Below are positions 23,518 to 38,800 of a stretch of 64,000 nucleotides of DNA, piece after piece (the first letter of the stretch is position 1; every line of letters starts with the position of its first letter). The DNA is from Auanema rhodensis. Lineage: Eukaryota > Nematoda > Chromadorea > Rhabditida > Rhabditidae. The notes under the pieces are model-generated. The model did not search any database and was not told where the DNA came from. It saw only the letters and a program-made list of their open reading frames with translations. The translations under genes and the position numbers were made by a program. The stretch is from assembly GCA_964057225.1 (NCBI GenBank), contig OZ059894.1:21730476-21794475 (forward strand), in the 5' to 3' direction.

Positions 23518-26500
23518 CACAGATCGACGCAGCTTAAAAATCCGCATTGAATGCACTATACTACATTGAGAAACGCTTAATACACAAATTAGTTATGATC
23601 GTTTGAAAAATGATGCATTAGTGTGTGTTGAGTTTCCATGTACACTCAACATTGCTTCCAAAAACATTTTGACAAAAATTTTTTCGAAAAATTTCAAAAT
23701 AATTTAGCAAAAAGTAGATGTTTTTAGATTCCATTTTTTAAGGCAAAGACGATGGACAATGTTATTCAACGAAAAAATTAATTCTTCAGGGTGAAAATCG
23801 AGGATATAAGTGTAAACTTATATCAGTTGATATCTCGGTGCATTTTTAAGCTAGCGCAAATCTGATAACACAGATCGACGCAGCTTAAAAATCCGCATCG
23901 AATGCACTATACTACATTGAGAAACGCTTAATACACAAATTAGTTATGATCGTTTGAAAAATGATGCATTAGTGTGTGTTGAGTTTCCATGTACACTCAA
24001 CATTGCTTCCAAAAACATTTTGACAAAAATTTTTTCGAAAAATTTCAAAATAATTCAGCAAAAAGTAGATGTTTTTAGATTCCTTTTTTCAAGGCAAAGA
24101 CGATGGACAATGTTATTCAACGAAAAAATTGATTCTTCAGGGTGAAAATCGAGGATATTTGTGTGAACTTATATCAGTTGATATCTCGGTGCATTTTTAA
24201 GCTAGCGCAAATCTGATAACACAGATCGACGCAGCTTAAAAATCCGCATCGAATGCACTATACTACATTGAGAAACGCTTAATACACAAATTAGTTATGA
24301 TCGTTTGAAAAATGATGCATTAGTGTGTGTTGAGTTTCCATGTACACTCAACATTGCTTCCAAAAACATTTTGACAAAAATTTTTTCGAAAAATTTCAAA
24401 ATAATTCAGCAAAAAGTAGATGTTTTTAGATTCCTTTTTTCAAGGCAAAGACGATGGACAATGTTATTCAACGAAAAAATTGATTCTTCAGGGTGAAAAT
24501 CGAGGATATTTGTGTGAACTTATATCAGTTGATATCTCGGTGCATTTTTAAGCTAGCGCAAATCTGATAACACAGATCGACGCAGCTTAAAAATCCGCAA
24601 CGAATGCACTATACTACATTGAGAAACGCTTAATACAAAAATTAGTTATGATCGTTTGAAAAATGATGCATTAGTGTATGTTGAGTTTCCATGTACACTC
24701 AACATTGCTTCCAAAAACATTTTGACAAAAATTTTTTCGAAAAATTTCAAAATAATTTAGCAAAAAGTAGATGTTTTTAGATTCCTTTTTTCAAGGCAAA
24801 GACGATGGACAATGTTATTCAACGAAAAAATTAATTCTTCAGGGTGAAAATCGAGGATATAAGTGTGAACTTATATCAGTTGATATCTCGGTGCATTTTT
24901 AAGCTAGCGCAAATCTGATAACACAGATCGACGCAGCTTAAAAATCCGCATCGAATGCACTATACTACATTGAGAAACGCTTAATACACAAATTAGTTAT
25001 GATCGTTTGAAAAATGATGCATTAGTGTGTGTTGAGTTTCCATGTACACTCAACATTGCTTCCAAAAACATTTTGACAAAAATTTTTTCGAAAAATTTCA
25101 AAATAATTCAGCAAAAAGTAGATGTTTTTAGATTCCTTTTTTCAAGGCAAAGACGATGGACAATGTTATTCAACGAAAAAATTGATTCTTCAGGGTGAAA
25201 ATCGAGGATATTTGTGTGAACTTATATCAGTTGATATCTCGGTGCATTTTTAAGCTAGCGCAAATCTGATAACACAGATCGACGCAGCTTAAAAATCCGC
25301 ATCGAATGCACTATACTACATTGAGAAACGCTTAATACACAAATTAGTTATGATCGTTTGAAAAATGATGCATTAGTGTGTGTTGAGTTTCCATGTACAC
25401 TCAACATTGCTTCCAAAAACATTTTGACAAAAATTTTTTCGAAAAATTTCAAAATAATTCAGCAAAAAGTAGATGTTTTTAGATTCCTTTTTTCAAGGCA
25501 AAGACGATGGACAATGTTATTCAACGAAAAAATTGATTCTTCAGGGTGAAAATCGAGGATATTTGTGTGAACTTATATCAGTTGATATCTCGGTGCATTT
25601 TTAAGCTAGCGCAAATCTGATAACACAGATCGACGCAGCTTAAAAATCCGCAACGAATGCACTATACTACATTGAGAAACGCTTAATACAAAAATTAGTT
25701 ATGATCGTTTGAAAAATGATGCATTAGTGTATGTTGAGTTTCCATGTACACTCAACATTGCTTCCAAAAACATTTTGACAAAAATTTTTTCGAAAAATTT
25801 CAAAATAATTTAGCAAAAAGTAGATGTTTTTAGATTCCTTTTTTCAAGGCAAAGACGATGGACAATGTTATTCAACGAAAAAATTAATTCTTCAGGGTGA
25901 AAATCGAGGATATAAGTGTGAACTTATATCAGTTGATATCTCGGTGCATTTTTAAGCTAGCGCAAATCTGATAACACAGATCGACGCAGCTTAAAAATCG
26001 GCATCGAATGCACTATACTACATTGAGAAACGCTTAATACAAAAATAAGTTATGATCGTTTGAAAAATGATGCATTAGTGTATGTTGAGTTTCCATGTAC
26101 ACTCAACATTGCTTCCAAAAACATTTTGACAAAAATTTTTTCGAAAAATTTCAAAATAATTTAGCAAAAAGTAGATGTTTTTAGATTCCTTTTTTCAAGG
26201 CAAAGACGATGGACAATGTTATTCAACGAAAAAATTAATTCTTCAGGGTGAAAATCGAGGATATAAGTGTGAACTTATATCAGTTGATATCTCGGTGCAT
26301 TTTTAAGCTAGCGCAAATCTGATAACACAGATCGACGCAGCTTAAAAATCCGCAACGAATGCACTATACTACATTGAGAAACGCTTAATACAAAAATAAG
26401 TTATGATCGTTTGAAAAATGATGCATTAGTGTATGTTGAGTTTCCATGTACACTCAACATTGCTTCCAAAAACATTTTGACAAAAATTTTTTCGAAAAAT

Positions 26501-26676
26501 TTCAAAATAATTCAGCAAAAAGTAGATGTTTTTAGATTCCTTTTTTCAAGGCAAAGACGATGGACAATGTTATTCAACGAAAAAATTAATTCTTCAGGGT
26601 GAAAATCGAGGATATAAGTGTGAACTTATATCAGTTGATATCTCGGTGCATTTTTAAGCTAGCGCAAATCTGATAA
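23518..26676 (+). repeat. Monomers 68-76: first a-b-c block with tandem trimer
   Basis: Monomer 68 is type a (gcattg, taatacac, gtgtgtg, ccattttttaagg, gtaaac). Monomers 69-71 and 72-74 (23869-24921 and 24922-25974) are the same trimer twice: two type b (taatacac, gtgtgtg, aattcag, aattgattc, gatatttgtg) and one type c (gcaacg, taataca). Monomers 75 and 76 are types i and j, with aaaaataag. Monomer 75 has a private aaatcgg. Monomers 72-77 are then largely repeated by 78-83, a hexamer shift of 2106 bp. Confidence 0.85.
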
Positions 26677-29600
26677 CACAGATCGACGCAGCTTAAAAAT
26701 CCGCATCGAATGCACTATACTACATTGAGAAACGTTTGATACAAAAATTAGTTATGATCGTTTGAAAAATGATGCATTAGTGTATGTTGAGTTTCCATGT
26801 ACACTCAACATTGCTTCCAAAAACATTTTGACAAAAATTTTTTCGAAAAATTTCAAAATAATTTAGCAAAAAGTAGATGTTTTTAGATTCCATTTTTTAA
26901 GGCAAAGACGATGGACAATGTTATTCAACGAAAAAATTAATTCTTCAGGGTGAAAATCGAGGATATAAGTGTAAACTTATATCAGTTGATATCTCGGTGC
27001 ATTTTTAAGCTAGCGCAAATCTGATAACACAGATCGACGCAGCTTAAAAATCCGCATCGAATGCACTATACTACATTGAGAAACGCTTAATACACAAATT
27101 AGTTATGATCGTTTGAAAAATGATGCATTAGTGTGTGTTGAGTTTCCATGTACACTCAACATTGCTTCCAAAAACATTTTGACAAAAATTTTTTCGAAAA
27201 ATTTCAAAATAATTCAGCAAAAAGTAGATGTTTTTAGATTCCTTTTTTCAAGGCAAAGACGATGGACAATGTTATTCAACGAAAAAATTGATTCTTCAGG
27301 GTGAAAATCGAGGATATTTGTGTGAACTTATATCAGTTGATATCTCGGTGCATTTTTAAGCTAGCGCAAATCTGATAACACAGATCGACGCAGCTTAAAA
27401 ATCCGCATTGAATGCACTATACTACATTGAGAAACGCTTAATACACAAATTAGTTATGATCGTTTGAAAAATGATGCATTAGTGTGTGTTGAGTTTCCAT
27501 GTACACTCAACATTGCTTCCAAAAACATTTTGACAAAAATTTTTTCGAAAAATTTCAAAATAATTCAGCAAAAAGTAGATGTTTTTAGATTCCTTTTTTC
27601 AAGGCAAAGACGATGGACAATGTTATTCAACGAAAAACTTGATTCTTCAGGGTGAAAATCGAGGATATTTGTGTGAACTTATATCAGTTGATATCTCGGT
27701 GCATTTTTAAGCTAGCGCAAATCTGATAACACAGATCGACGCAGCTTAAAAATCCGCAACGAATGCACTATACTACATTGAGAAACGCTTAATACAAAAA
27801 TTAGTTATGATCGTTTGAAAAATGATGCATTAGTGTATGTTGAGTTTCCATGTACACTCAACATTGCTTCCAAAAACATTTTGACAAAAATTTTTTCGAA
27901 AAATTTCAAAATAATTTAGCAAAAAGTAGATGTTTTTAGATTCCTTTTTTCAAGGCAAAGACGATGGACAATGTTATTCAACGAAAAAATTAATTCTTCA
28001 GGGTGAAAATCGAGGATATAAGTGTGAACTTATATCAGTTGATATCTCGGTGCATTTTTAAGCTAGCGCAAATCTGATAACACAGATCGACGCAGCTTAA
28101 AAATCCGCATCGAATGCACTATACTACATTGAGAAACGCTTAATACAAAAATAAGTTATGATCGTTTGAAAAATGATGCATTAGTGTATGTTGAGTTTCC
28201 ATGTACACTCAACATTGCTTCCAAAAACATTTTGACAAAAATTTTTTCGAAAAATTTCAAAATAATTTAGCAAAAAGTAGATGTTTTTAGATTCCTTTTT
28301 TCAAGGCAAAGACGATGGACAATGTTATTCAACGAAAAAATTAATTCTTCAGGGTGAAAATCGAGGATATAAGTGTGAACTTATATCAGTTGATATCTCG
28401 GTGCATTTTTAAGCTAGCGCAAATCTGATAACACAGATCGACGCAGCTTAAAAATCCGCAACGAATGCACTATACTACATTGAGAAACGCTTAATACAAA
28501 AATAAGTTATGATCGTTTGAAAAATGATGCATTAGTGTATGTTGAGTTTCCATGTACACTCAACATTGCTTCCAAAAACATTTTGACAAAAATTTTTTCG
28601 AAAAATTTCAAAATAATTCAGCAAAAAGTAGATGTTTTTAGATTCCTTTTTTCAAGGCAAAGACGATGGACAATGTTATTCAACGAAAAAATTAATTCTT
28701 CAGGGTGAAAATCGAGGATATAAGTGTGAACTTATATCAGTTGATATCTCGGTGCATTTTTAAGCTAGCGCAAATCTGATAACACAGATCGACGCAGCTT
28801 AAAAATCCGCATCGAATGCACTATACTACATTGAGAAACGTTTGATACAAAAATTAGTTATGATCGTTTGAAAAATGATGCATTAGTGTATGTTGAGTTT
28901 CCATGTACACTCAACATTGCTTCCAAAAACATTTTGACAAAAATTTTTTCGAAAAATTTCAAGATAATTCAGCAAAAAGTAGATGTTTTTAGATTCCATT
29001 TTTCAAGGCAAAGACGATGGACAATATTATTCAACGAAAAAATTAATTCTTCAGGGTGAAAATCGAGGATATAAGTGTGAACTTATATCAGTTGATATCT
29101 CGGTGCATTTTAAAGCTAGCGCAAATCTGATAACACAGATCGACGCAGCTCAAAAATCCGCATCGAATGCACTATACTACATTGAGAAACGTTTGATACA
29201 AAAATTAGTTATGATCGTTTGAAAAATGATGCATTAGTGTATGTTGAGTTTCCATGTACACTCAACATTGCTTCCAAAAACATTTTGACAAAAATTTTTT
29301 CGAAAAATTTCAAGATAATTCAGCAAAAAGTAGATGTTTTTAGATTCCATTTTTCAAGGCAAAGACGATGGACAATATTATTCAACGAAAAAATTAATTC
29401 TTCAGGGTGAAAATCGAGGATATAAGTGTGAACTTATATCAGATGATATATCGGTGCATTTTTAAGCTAGCGCAAATCTGATAACACAGATCGACGCAGC
29501 TTAAAAATCCGCATCGAATGCACTATACTACATTGAGAAACGCTTAATACAAAAATTAGTTATGATCGTTTGAAAAATGATGCATTAGTGTATGTTGAGT

Positions 29601-30537
29601 TTCCATGTACACTCAACATTGCTTCCAAAAACATTTTGACAAAAATTTTTTCGAAAAATTTCAAAATAATTTAGGAAAAAGTAAATGTTTTTAGATTCCT
29701 TTTTTCAAGGCAAAGACGATGGACAATGTTATTCAACGAAAAAATTAATTCTTCAGGGTGAAAATCGAGGATATAAGTGTGAACTTATATCAGTTGATAT
29801 CTCGGTGCATTTTAAAGCTAGCGCAAATCTGATAACACAGATCGACGCAGCTCAAAAATCCGCATCGAATGCACTATACTACATTGAGAAACGCTTAATA
29901 CAAAAATTAGTTATGATCGTTTGAAAAATGATGCATTAGTGTATGTTGAGTTTCCATGTACACTCAACATTGCTTCCAAAAACATTTTGACAAAAATTTT
30001 TTCGAAAAATTTCAAAATAATTTAGGAAAAAGTAGATGTTTTTAGATTTCTTTTTTCAAGGCGAAGACGATGGACAATGTTATTCAACGAAAAAATTAAT
30101 TCTTCAGGGTGAAAATCGAGGATATAAGTGTGAACTTATATCAGTTGATATCTCGGTGCATTTTTAAGCTAGCGCAAATCTGATAACACAGATCGACGCA
30201 GCTTAAAAATCCGCATCGAATGCACTATACTACATTGAGAAACGTTTGATACAAAAATTAGTTATGATCGTTTGAAAAATGATGCATTAGTGTATGTTGA
30301 GTTTCCATGTACACTCAACATTGCTTCCAAAAACATTTTGACAAAAATTTTTTCGAAAAATTTCATAATAATTTAGCAAAAAGTAGATGTTTTTAGATTC
30401 CTGTTTTTAAGGCAAAGACGATGGACAATGTTATTCAACGAAAAAATTAATTCTTCAGGGTGAAAATCGAGGATATAAGTGTGAACTTATATCAGTTGAT
30501 ATCTCGGTGCATTTTTAAGCTAGCGCAAATCTGATAA
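26677..30537 (+). repeat. HOR a-h, 11-monomer version, monomers 77-87
   Basis: Order: a' b b' c i j d e f g h, 3861 bp. a' has cgtttgatac and otherwise the type-a right half. d and e have tttcaagataattcag and acaatatt; d ends in ttttaaagct and e starts with gctcaaaaa. f has ttaggaaaaagtaaatg. g has gatttcttttttcaaggc with gcgaag. h has cgtttgatac, tttcataataat and cctgttttt. It is the longest version of the family here. Confidence 0.85.
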
Positions 30538-33500
30538 CACAGATCGACGCAGCTTAAAAATCCGCATTGAATGCACTATACTACATTGAGAAACGCTTAA
30601 TACACAAATTAGTTATGATCGTTTGAAAAATGATGCATTAGTGTGTGTTGAGTTTCCATGTACACTCAACATTGCTTCCAAAAACATTTTGACAAAAATT
30701 TTTTCGAAAAATTTCAAAATAATTTAGCAAAAAGTAGATGTTTTTAGATTCCATTTTTTAAGGCAAAGACGATGGACAATGTTATTCAACGAAAAAATTA
30801 ATTCTTCAGGGTGAAAATCGAGGATATAAGTGTAAACTTATATCAGTTGATATCTCGGTGCATTTTTAAGCTAGCGCAAATCTGATAACACAGATCGACG
30901 CAGCTTAAAAATCCGCATCGAATGCACTATACTACATTGAGAAACGCTTAATACACAAATTAGTTATGATCGTTTGAAAAATGATGCATTAGTGTGTGTT
31001 GAGTTTCCATGTACACTCAACATTGCTTCCAAAAACATTTTGACAAAAATTTTTTCGAAAAATTTCAAAATAATTCAGCAAAAAGTAGATGTTTTTAGAT
31101 TCCTTTTTTCAAGGCAAAGACGATGGACAATGTTATTCAACGAAAAAATTGATTCTTCAGGGTGAAAATCGAGGATATTTGTGTGAACTTATATCAGTTG
31201 ATATCTCGGTGCATTTTTAAGCTAGCGCAAATCTGATAACACAGATCGACGCAGCTTAAAAATCCGCAACGAATGCACTATACTACATTGAGAAACGCTT
31301 AATACAAAAATTAGTTATGATCGTTTGAAAAATGATGCATTAGTGTATGTTGAGTTTCCATGTACACTCAACATTGCTTCCAAAAACATTTTGACAAAAA
31401 TTTTTTCGAAAAATTTCAAAATAATTCAGCAAAAAGTAGATGTTTTTAGATTCCTTTTTTCAAGGCAAAGACGATGGACAATGTTATTCAACGAAAAAAT
31501 TGATTCTTCAGGGTGAAAATCGAGGATATTTGTGTGAACTTATATCAGTTGATATCTCGGTGCATTTTTAAGCTAGCGCAAATCTGATAACACAGATCGA
31601 CGCAGCTTAAAAATCCGCAACGAATGCACTATACTACATTGAGAAACGCTTAATACAAAAATTAGTTATGATCGTTTGAAAAATGATGCATTAGTGTATG
31701 TTGAGTTTCCATGTACACTCAACATTGCTTCCAAAAACATTTTGACAAAAATTTTTTCGAAAAATTTCAAAATAATTCAGCAAAAAGTAAATGTTTTTAG
31801 ATTCCTTTTTTCAAGGCAAAGACGATGGACAATGTTATTCAACGAAAAAATTAATTCTTCAGGGTGAAAATCGAGGATATAAGTGTGAACTTATATCAGT
31901 TGATATCTCGGTGCATTTTTAAGCTAGCGCAAATCTGATAACACAGATCGACGCAGCTTAAAAATCCGCATCGAATGCACTATACTACATTGAGAAACGT
32001 TTGATACAAAAATTAGTTATGATCGTTTGAAAAATGATGCATTAGTGTATGTTGAGTTTCCATGTACACTCAACATTGCTTCCAAAAACATTTTGACAAA
32101 AATTTTTTCGAAAAATTTCAAGATAATTCAGCAAAAAGTAGATGTTTTTAGATTCCATTTTTCAAGGCAAAGACGATGGACAATATTATTCAACGAAAAA
32201 ATTAATTCTTCAGGGTGAAAATCGAGGATATAAGTGTGAACTTATATCAGTTGATATCTCGGTGCATTTTAAAGCTAGCGCAAATCTGATAACACAGATC
32301 GACGCAGCTCAAAAATCCGCATCGAATGCACTATACTACATTGAGAAACGTTTGATACAAAAATTAGTTATGATCGTTTGAAAAATGATGCATTAGTGTA
32401 TGTTGAGTTTCCATGTACACTCAACATTGCTTCCAAAAACATTTTGACAAAAATTTTTTCGAAAAATTTCAAGATAATTCAGCAAAAAGTAGATGTTTTT
32501 AGATTCCATTTTTCAAGGCAAAGACGATGGACAATATTATTCAACGAAAAAATTAATTCTTCAGGGTGAAAATCGAGGATATAAGTGTGAACTTATATCA
32601 GATGATATATCGGTGCATTTTTAAGCTAGCGCAAATCTGATAACACAGATCGACGCAGCTTAAAAATCCGCATCGAATGCACTATACTACATTGAGAAAC
32701 GCTTAATACAAAAATTAGTTATGATCGTTTGAAAAATGATGCATTAGTGTATGTTGAGTTTCCATGTACACTCAACATTGCTTCCAAAAACATTTTGACA
32801 AAAATTTTTTCGAAAAATTTCAAAATAATTTAGGAAAAAGTAAATGTTTTTAGATTCCTTTTTTCAAGGCAAAGACGATGGACAATGTTATTCAACGAAA
32901 AAATTAATTCTTCAGGGTGAAAATCGAGGATATAAGTGTGAACTTATATCAGTTGATATCTCGGTGCATTTTAAAGCTAGCGCAAATCTGATAACACAGA
33001 TCGACGCAGCTCAAAAATCCGCATCGAATGCACTATACTACATTGAGAAACGCTTAATACAAAAATTAGTTATGATCGTTTGAAAAATGATGCATTAGTG
33101 TATGTTGAGTTTCCATGTACACTCAACATTGCTTCCAAAAACATTTTGACAAAAATTTTTTCGAAAAATTTCAAAATAATTTAGGAAAAAGTAAATGTTT
33201 TTAGATTCCTTTTTTCAAGGCAAAGACGATGGACAATGTTATTCAACGAAAAAATTAATTCTTCAGGGTGAAAATCGAGGATATAAGTGTGAACTTATAT
33301 CAGTTGATATCTCGGTGCATTTTTAAGCTAGCGCAAATCTGATAACACAGATCGACGCAGCTTAAAAATCCGCATCGAATGCACTATACTACATCAAGAA
33401 ACGCTTGATACAAAAATTAGTTATGATCGTTTGAAAAATGATGCATTAGTGTATGTTGAGTTTCCATGTACACTCAACATTGCTTCCAAAAACATTTTGA

Positions 33501-34047
33501 CAAAAATTTTTTCGAAAAATTTCAAAATAATTTAGGAAAAAGTAGATGTTTTTAGATTTCTTTTTTCAAGGCGAAGACGATGGACAATGTTATTCAACGA
33601 AAAAATTAATTCTTCAGGGTGAAAATCGAGGATATAAGTGTGAACTTATATCAGTTGATATCTCGGTGCATTTTTAAGCTAGCGCAAATCTGATAACACA
33701 GATCGACGCAGCTTAAAAATCCGCATCGAATGCACTATACTACATTGAGAAACGTTTGATACAAAAATTAGTTATGATCGTTTGAAAAATGATGCATTAG
33801 TGTATGTTGAGTTTCCATGTACACTCAACATTGCTTCCAAAAACATTTTGACAAAAATTTTTTCGAAAAATTTCATAATAATTTAGCAAAAAGTAGATGT
33901 TTTTAGATTCCTGTTTTTAAGGCAAAGACGATGGACAATGTTATTCAACGAAAAAATTAATTCTTCAGGGTGAAAATCGAGGATATAAGTGTGAACTTAT
34001 ATCAGTTGATATCTCGGTGCATTTTTAAGCTAGCGCAAATCTGATAA
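30538..34047 (+). repeat. HOR a-h, 10-monomer version, monomers 88-97
   Basis: Order: a b c' c'' d e f f' g' h, 3510 bp. Types i and j are missing and f is doubled. Monomer 90 joins a type c left part to the type b right part (aattcag, aattgattc, gatatttgtg). The g' monomer (96) has a tcaag/ttgat left end that is otherwise absent between 23.5 and 40.4 kb. Confidence 0.85.
33346..33696 (+). repeat. Hybrid monomer 96
   Basis: The left third is tcaag with ttgatac, the P-type mark typical of 1-21 kb and 43-55 kb. The right part is the type g end (ttaggaaaaagtagatg, gatttcttttttcaaggc, gcgaag) found only in this region. It is the only tcaag monomer between 23.5 and 40.4 kb, so the left part was probably brought in by conversion or exchange with a distant subtype. 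Confidence 0.75.
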
Positions 34048-35802
34048 CACAGATCGACGCAGCTTAAAAATCCGCATTGAATGCACTATACTACATTGAG
34101 AAACGCTTAATACACAAATTAGTTATGATCGTTTGAAAAATGATGCATTAGTGTGTGTTGAGTTTCCATGTACACTCAACATTGCTTCCAAAAACATTTT
34201 GACAAAAATTTTTTCGAAAAATTTCAAAATAATTTAGCAAAAAGTAGATGTTTTTAGATTCCATTTTTTAAGGCAAAGACGATGGACAATGTTATTCAAC
34301 GAAAAAATTAATTCTTCAGGGTGAAAATCGAGGATATAAGTGTAAACTTATATCAGTTGATATCTCGGTGCATTTTTAAGCTAGCGCAAATCTGATAACA
34401 CAGATCGACGCAGCTTAAAAATCCGCATCGAATGCACTATACTACATTGAGAAACGCTTAATACACAAATTAGTTATGATCGTTTGAAAAATGATGCATT
34501 AGTGTGTGTTGAGTTTCCATGTACACTCAACATTGCTTCCAAAAACATTTTGACAAAAATTTTTTCGAAAAATTTCAAAATAATTCAGCAAAAAGTAGAT
34601 GTTTTTAGATTCCTTTTTTCAAGGCAAAGACGATGGACAATGTTATTCAACGAAAAAATTGATTCTTCAGGGTGAAAATCGAGGATATTTGTGTGAACTT
34701 ATATCAGTTGATATCTCGGTGCATTTTTAAGCTAGCGCAAATCTGATAACACAGATCGACGCAGCTTAAAAATCCGCAACGAATGCACTATACTACATTG
34801 AGAAACGCTTAATACAAAAATTAGTTATGATCGTTTGAAAAATGATGCATTAGTGTATGTTGAGTTTCCATGTACACTCAACATTGCTTCCAAAAACATT
34901 TTGACAAAAATTTTTTCGAAAAATTTCATAATAATTTAGCAAAAAGTAGATGTTTTTAGATTCCTGTTTTTAAGGCAAAGACGATGGACAATGTTATTCA
35001 ACGAAAAAATTAATTCTTCAGGGTGAAAATCGAGGATATAAGTGTGAACTTATATCAGTTGATATCTCGGTGCATTTTAAAGCTAGCGCAAATCTGATAA
35101 CACAGATCGACGCAGCTCAAAAATCCGCATCGAATGCACTATACTACATTGAGAAACGCTTAATACAAAAATTAGTTATGATCGTTTGAAAAATGATGCA
35201 TTAGTGTATGTTGAGTTTCCATGTACACTCAACATTGCTTCCAAAAACATTTTGACAAAAATTTTTTCGAAAAATTTCAAAATAATTTAGGAAAAAGTAG
35301 ATGTTTTTAGATTTCTTTTTTCAAGGCGAAGACGATGGACAATGTTATTCAACGAAAAAATTAATTCTTCAGGGTGAAAATCGAGGATATAAGTGTGAAC
35401 TTATATCAGTTGATATCTCGGTGCATTTTTAAGCTAGCGCAAATCTGATAACACAGATCGACGCAGCTTAAAAATCCGCATCGAATGCACTATACTACAT
35501 TGAGAAACGTTTGATACAAAAATTAGTTATGATCGTTTGAAAAATGATGCATTAGTGTATGTTGAGTTTCCATGTACACTCAACATTGCTTCCAAAAACA
35601 TTTTGACAAAAATTTTTTCGAAAAATTTCATAATAATTTAGCAAAAAGTAGATGTTTTTAGATTCCTGTTTTTAAGGCAAAGACGATGGACAATGTTATT
35701 CAACGAAAAAATTAATTCTTCAGGGTGAAAATCGAGGATATAAGTGTGAACTTATATCAGTTGATATCTCGGTGCATTTTTAAGCTAGCGCAAATCTGAT
35801 AA
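34048..35802 (+). repeat. HOR a-h, 5-monomer version, monomers 98-102
   Basis: Order: a b (c/h) g h, 1755 bp. Monomer 100 (34750-35100) starts as type c (gcaacg) and continues with tttcataataat, cctgttttt and ttttaaagct. This is what a deletion by unequal exchange inside the HOR would leave. Confidence 0.85.
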
Positions 35803-38800
35803 CACAGATCGACGCAGCTTAAAAATCCGCATTGAATGCACTATACTACATTGAGAAACGCTTAATACACAAATTAGTTATGATCGTTTGAAAAATGATG
35901 CATTAGTGTGTGTTGAGTTTCCATGTACACTCAACATTGCTTCCAAAAACATTTTGACAAAAATTTTTTCGAAAAATTTCAAAATAATTTAGCAAAAAGT
36001 AGATGTTTTTAGATTCCATTTTTTAAGGCAAAGACGATGGACAATGTTATTCAACGAAAAAATTAATTCTTCAGGGTGAAAATCGAGGATATAAGTGTAA
36101 ACTTATATCAGTTGATATCTCGGTGCATTTTTAAGCTAGCGCAAATCTGATAACACAGATCGACGCAGCTTAAAAATCCGCATCGAATGCACTATACTAC
36201 ATTGAGAAACGCTTAATACACAAATTAGTTATGATCGTTTGAAAAATGATGCATTAGTGTGTGTTGAGTTTCCATGTACACTCAACATTGCTTCCAAAAA
36301 CATTTTGACAAAAATTTTTTCGAAAAATTTCAAAATAATTCAGCAAAAAGTAGATGTTTTTAGATTCCTTTTTTCAAGGCAAAGACGATGGACAATGTTA
36401 TTCAACGAAAAAATTGATTCTTCAGGGTGAAAATCGAGGATATTTGTGTGAACTTATATCAGTTGATATCTCGGTGCATTTTTAAGCTAGCGCAAATCTG
36501 ATAACACAGATCGACGCAGCTTAAAAATCCGCAACGAATGCACTATACTACATTGAGAAACGCTTAATACAAAAATTAGTTATGATCGTTTGAAAAATGA
36601 TGCATTAGTGTATGTTGAGTTTCCATGTACACTCAACATTGCTTCCAAAAACATTTTGACAAAAATTTTTTCGAAAAATTTCAAAATAATTTAGCAAAAA
36701 GTAGATGTTTTTAGATTCCTTTTTTCAAGGCAAAGACGATGGACAATGTTATTCAACGAAAAAATTAATTCTTCAGGGTGAAAATCGAGGATATAAGTGT
36801 GAACTTATATCAGTTGATATCTCGGTGCATTTTTAAGCTAGCGCAAATCTGATAACACAGATCGACGCAGCTTAAAAATCCGCATCGAATGCACTATACT
36901 ACATTGAGAAACGCTTAATACAAAAATAAGTTATGATCGTTTGAAAAATGATGCATTAGTGTATGTTGAGTTTCCATGTACACTCAACATTGCTTCCAAA
37001 AACATTTTGACAAAAATTTTTTCGAAAAATTTCAAAATAATTTAGCAAAAAGTAGATGTTTTTAGATTCCTTTTTTCAAGGCAAAGACGATGGACAATGT
37101 TATTCAACGAAAAAATTAATTCTTCAGGGTGAAAATCGAGGATATAAGTGTGAACTTATATCAGTTGATATCTCGGTGCATTTTTAAGCTAGCGCAAATC
37201 TGATAACACAGATCGACGCAGCTTAAAAATCCGCAACGAATGCACTATACTACATTGAGAAACGCTTAATACAAAAATAAGTTATGATCGTTTGAAAAAT
37301 GATGCATTAGTGTATGTTGAGTTTCCATGTACACTCAACATTGCTTCCAAAAACATTTTGACAAAAATTTTTTCGAAAAATTTCAAAATAATTCAGCAAA
37401 AAGTAGATGTTTTTAGATTCCTTTTTTCAAGGCAAAGACGATGGACAATGTTATTCAACGAAAAAATTAATTCTTCAGGGTGAAAATCGAGGATATAAGT
37501 GTGAACTTATATCAGTTGATATCTCGGTGCATTTTTAAGCTAGCGCAAATCTGATAACACAGATCGACGCAGCTTAAAAATCCGCATCGAATGCACTATA
37601 CTACATTGAGAAACGCTTAATACAAAAATAAGTTATGATCGTTTGAAAAATGATGCATTAGTGTATGTTGAGTTTCCATGTACACTCAACATTGCTTCCA
37701 AAAACATTTTGACAAAAATTTTTTCGAAAAATTTCAAGATAATTCAGCAAAAAGTAGATGTTTTTAGATTCCATTTTTCAAGGCAAAGACGATGGACAAT
37801 ATTATTCAACGAAAAAATTAATTCTTCAGGGTGAAAATCGAGGATATAAGTGTGAACTTATATCAGATGATATATCGGTGCATTTTTAAGCTAGCGCAAA
37901 TCTGATAACACAGATCGACGCAGCTTAAAAATCCGCATCGAATGCACTATACTACATTGAGAAACGCTTAATACAAAAATTAGTTATGATCGTTTGAAAA
38001 ATGATGCATTAGTGTATGTTGAGTTTCCATGTACACTCAACATTGCTTCCAAAAACATTTTGACAAAAATTTTTTCGAAAAATTTCAAAATAATTTAGGA
38101 AAAAGTAAATGTTTTTAGATTCCTTTTTTCAAGGCAAAGACGATGGACAATGTTATTCAACGAAAAAATTAATTCTTCAGGGTGAAAATCGAGGATATAA
38201 GTGTGAACTTATATCAGTTGATATCTCGGTGCATTTTAAAGCTAGCGCAAATCTGATAACACAGATCGACGCAGCTCAAAAATCCGCATCGAATGCACTA
38301 TACTACATTGAGAAACGCTTAATACAAAAATTAGTTATGATCGTTTGAAAAATGATGCATTAGTGTATGTTGAGTTTCCATGTACACTCAACATTGCTTC
38401 CAAAAACATTTTGACAAAAATTTTTTCGAAAAATTTCAAAATAATTTAGGAAAAAGTAGATGTTTTTAGATTTCTTTTTTCAAGGCGAAGACGATGGACA
38501 ATGTTATTCAACGAAAAAATTAATTCTTCAGGGTGAAAATCGAGGATATAAGTGTGAACTTATATCAGTTGATATCTCGGTGCATTTTTAAGCTAGCGCA
38601 AATCTGATAACACAGATCGACGCAGCTTAAAAATCCGCATCGAATGCACTATACTACATTGAGAAACGTTTGATACAAAAATTAGTTATGATCGTTTGAA
38701 AAATGATGCATTAGTGTATGTTGAGTTTCCATGTACACTCAACATTGCTTCCAAAAACATTTTGACAAAAATTTTTTCGAAAAATTTCATAATAATTTAG

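Noticed and set aside
28983-38348. 79-codon ATG frames at 28983, 29685, 32142, 32844 and 38109 as genes
   Set aside because: They cross the monomer boundary and exist only where one linked haplotype removes two stops. There are two sequence classes and no recognisable domain. They are by-products of subfamily variation.
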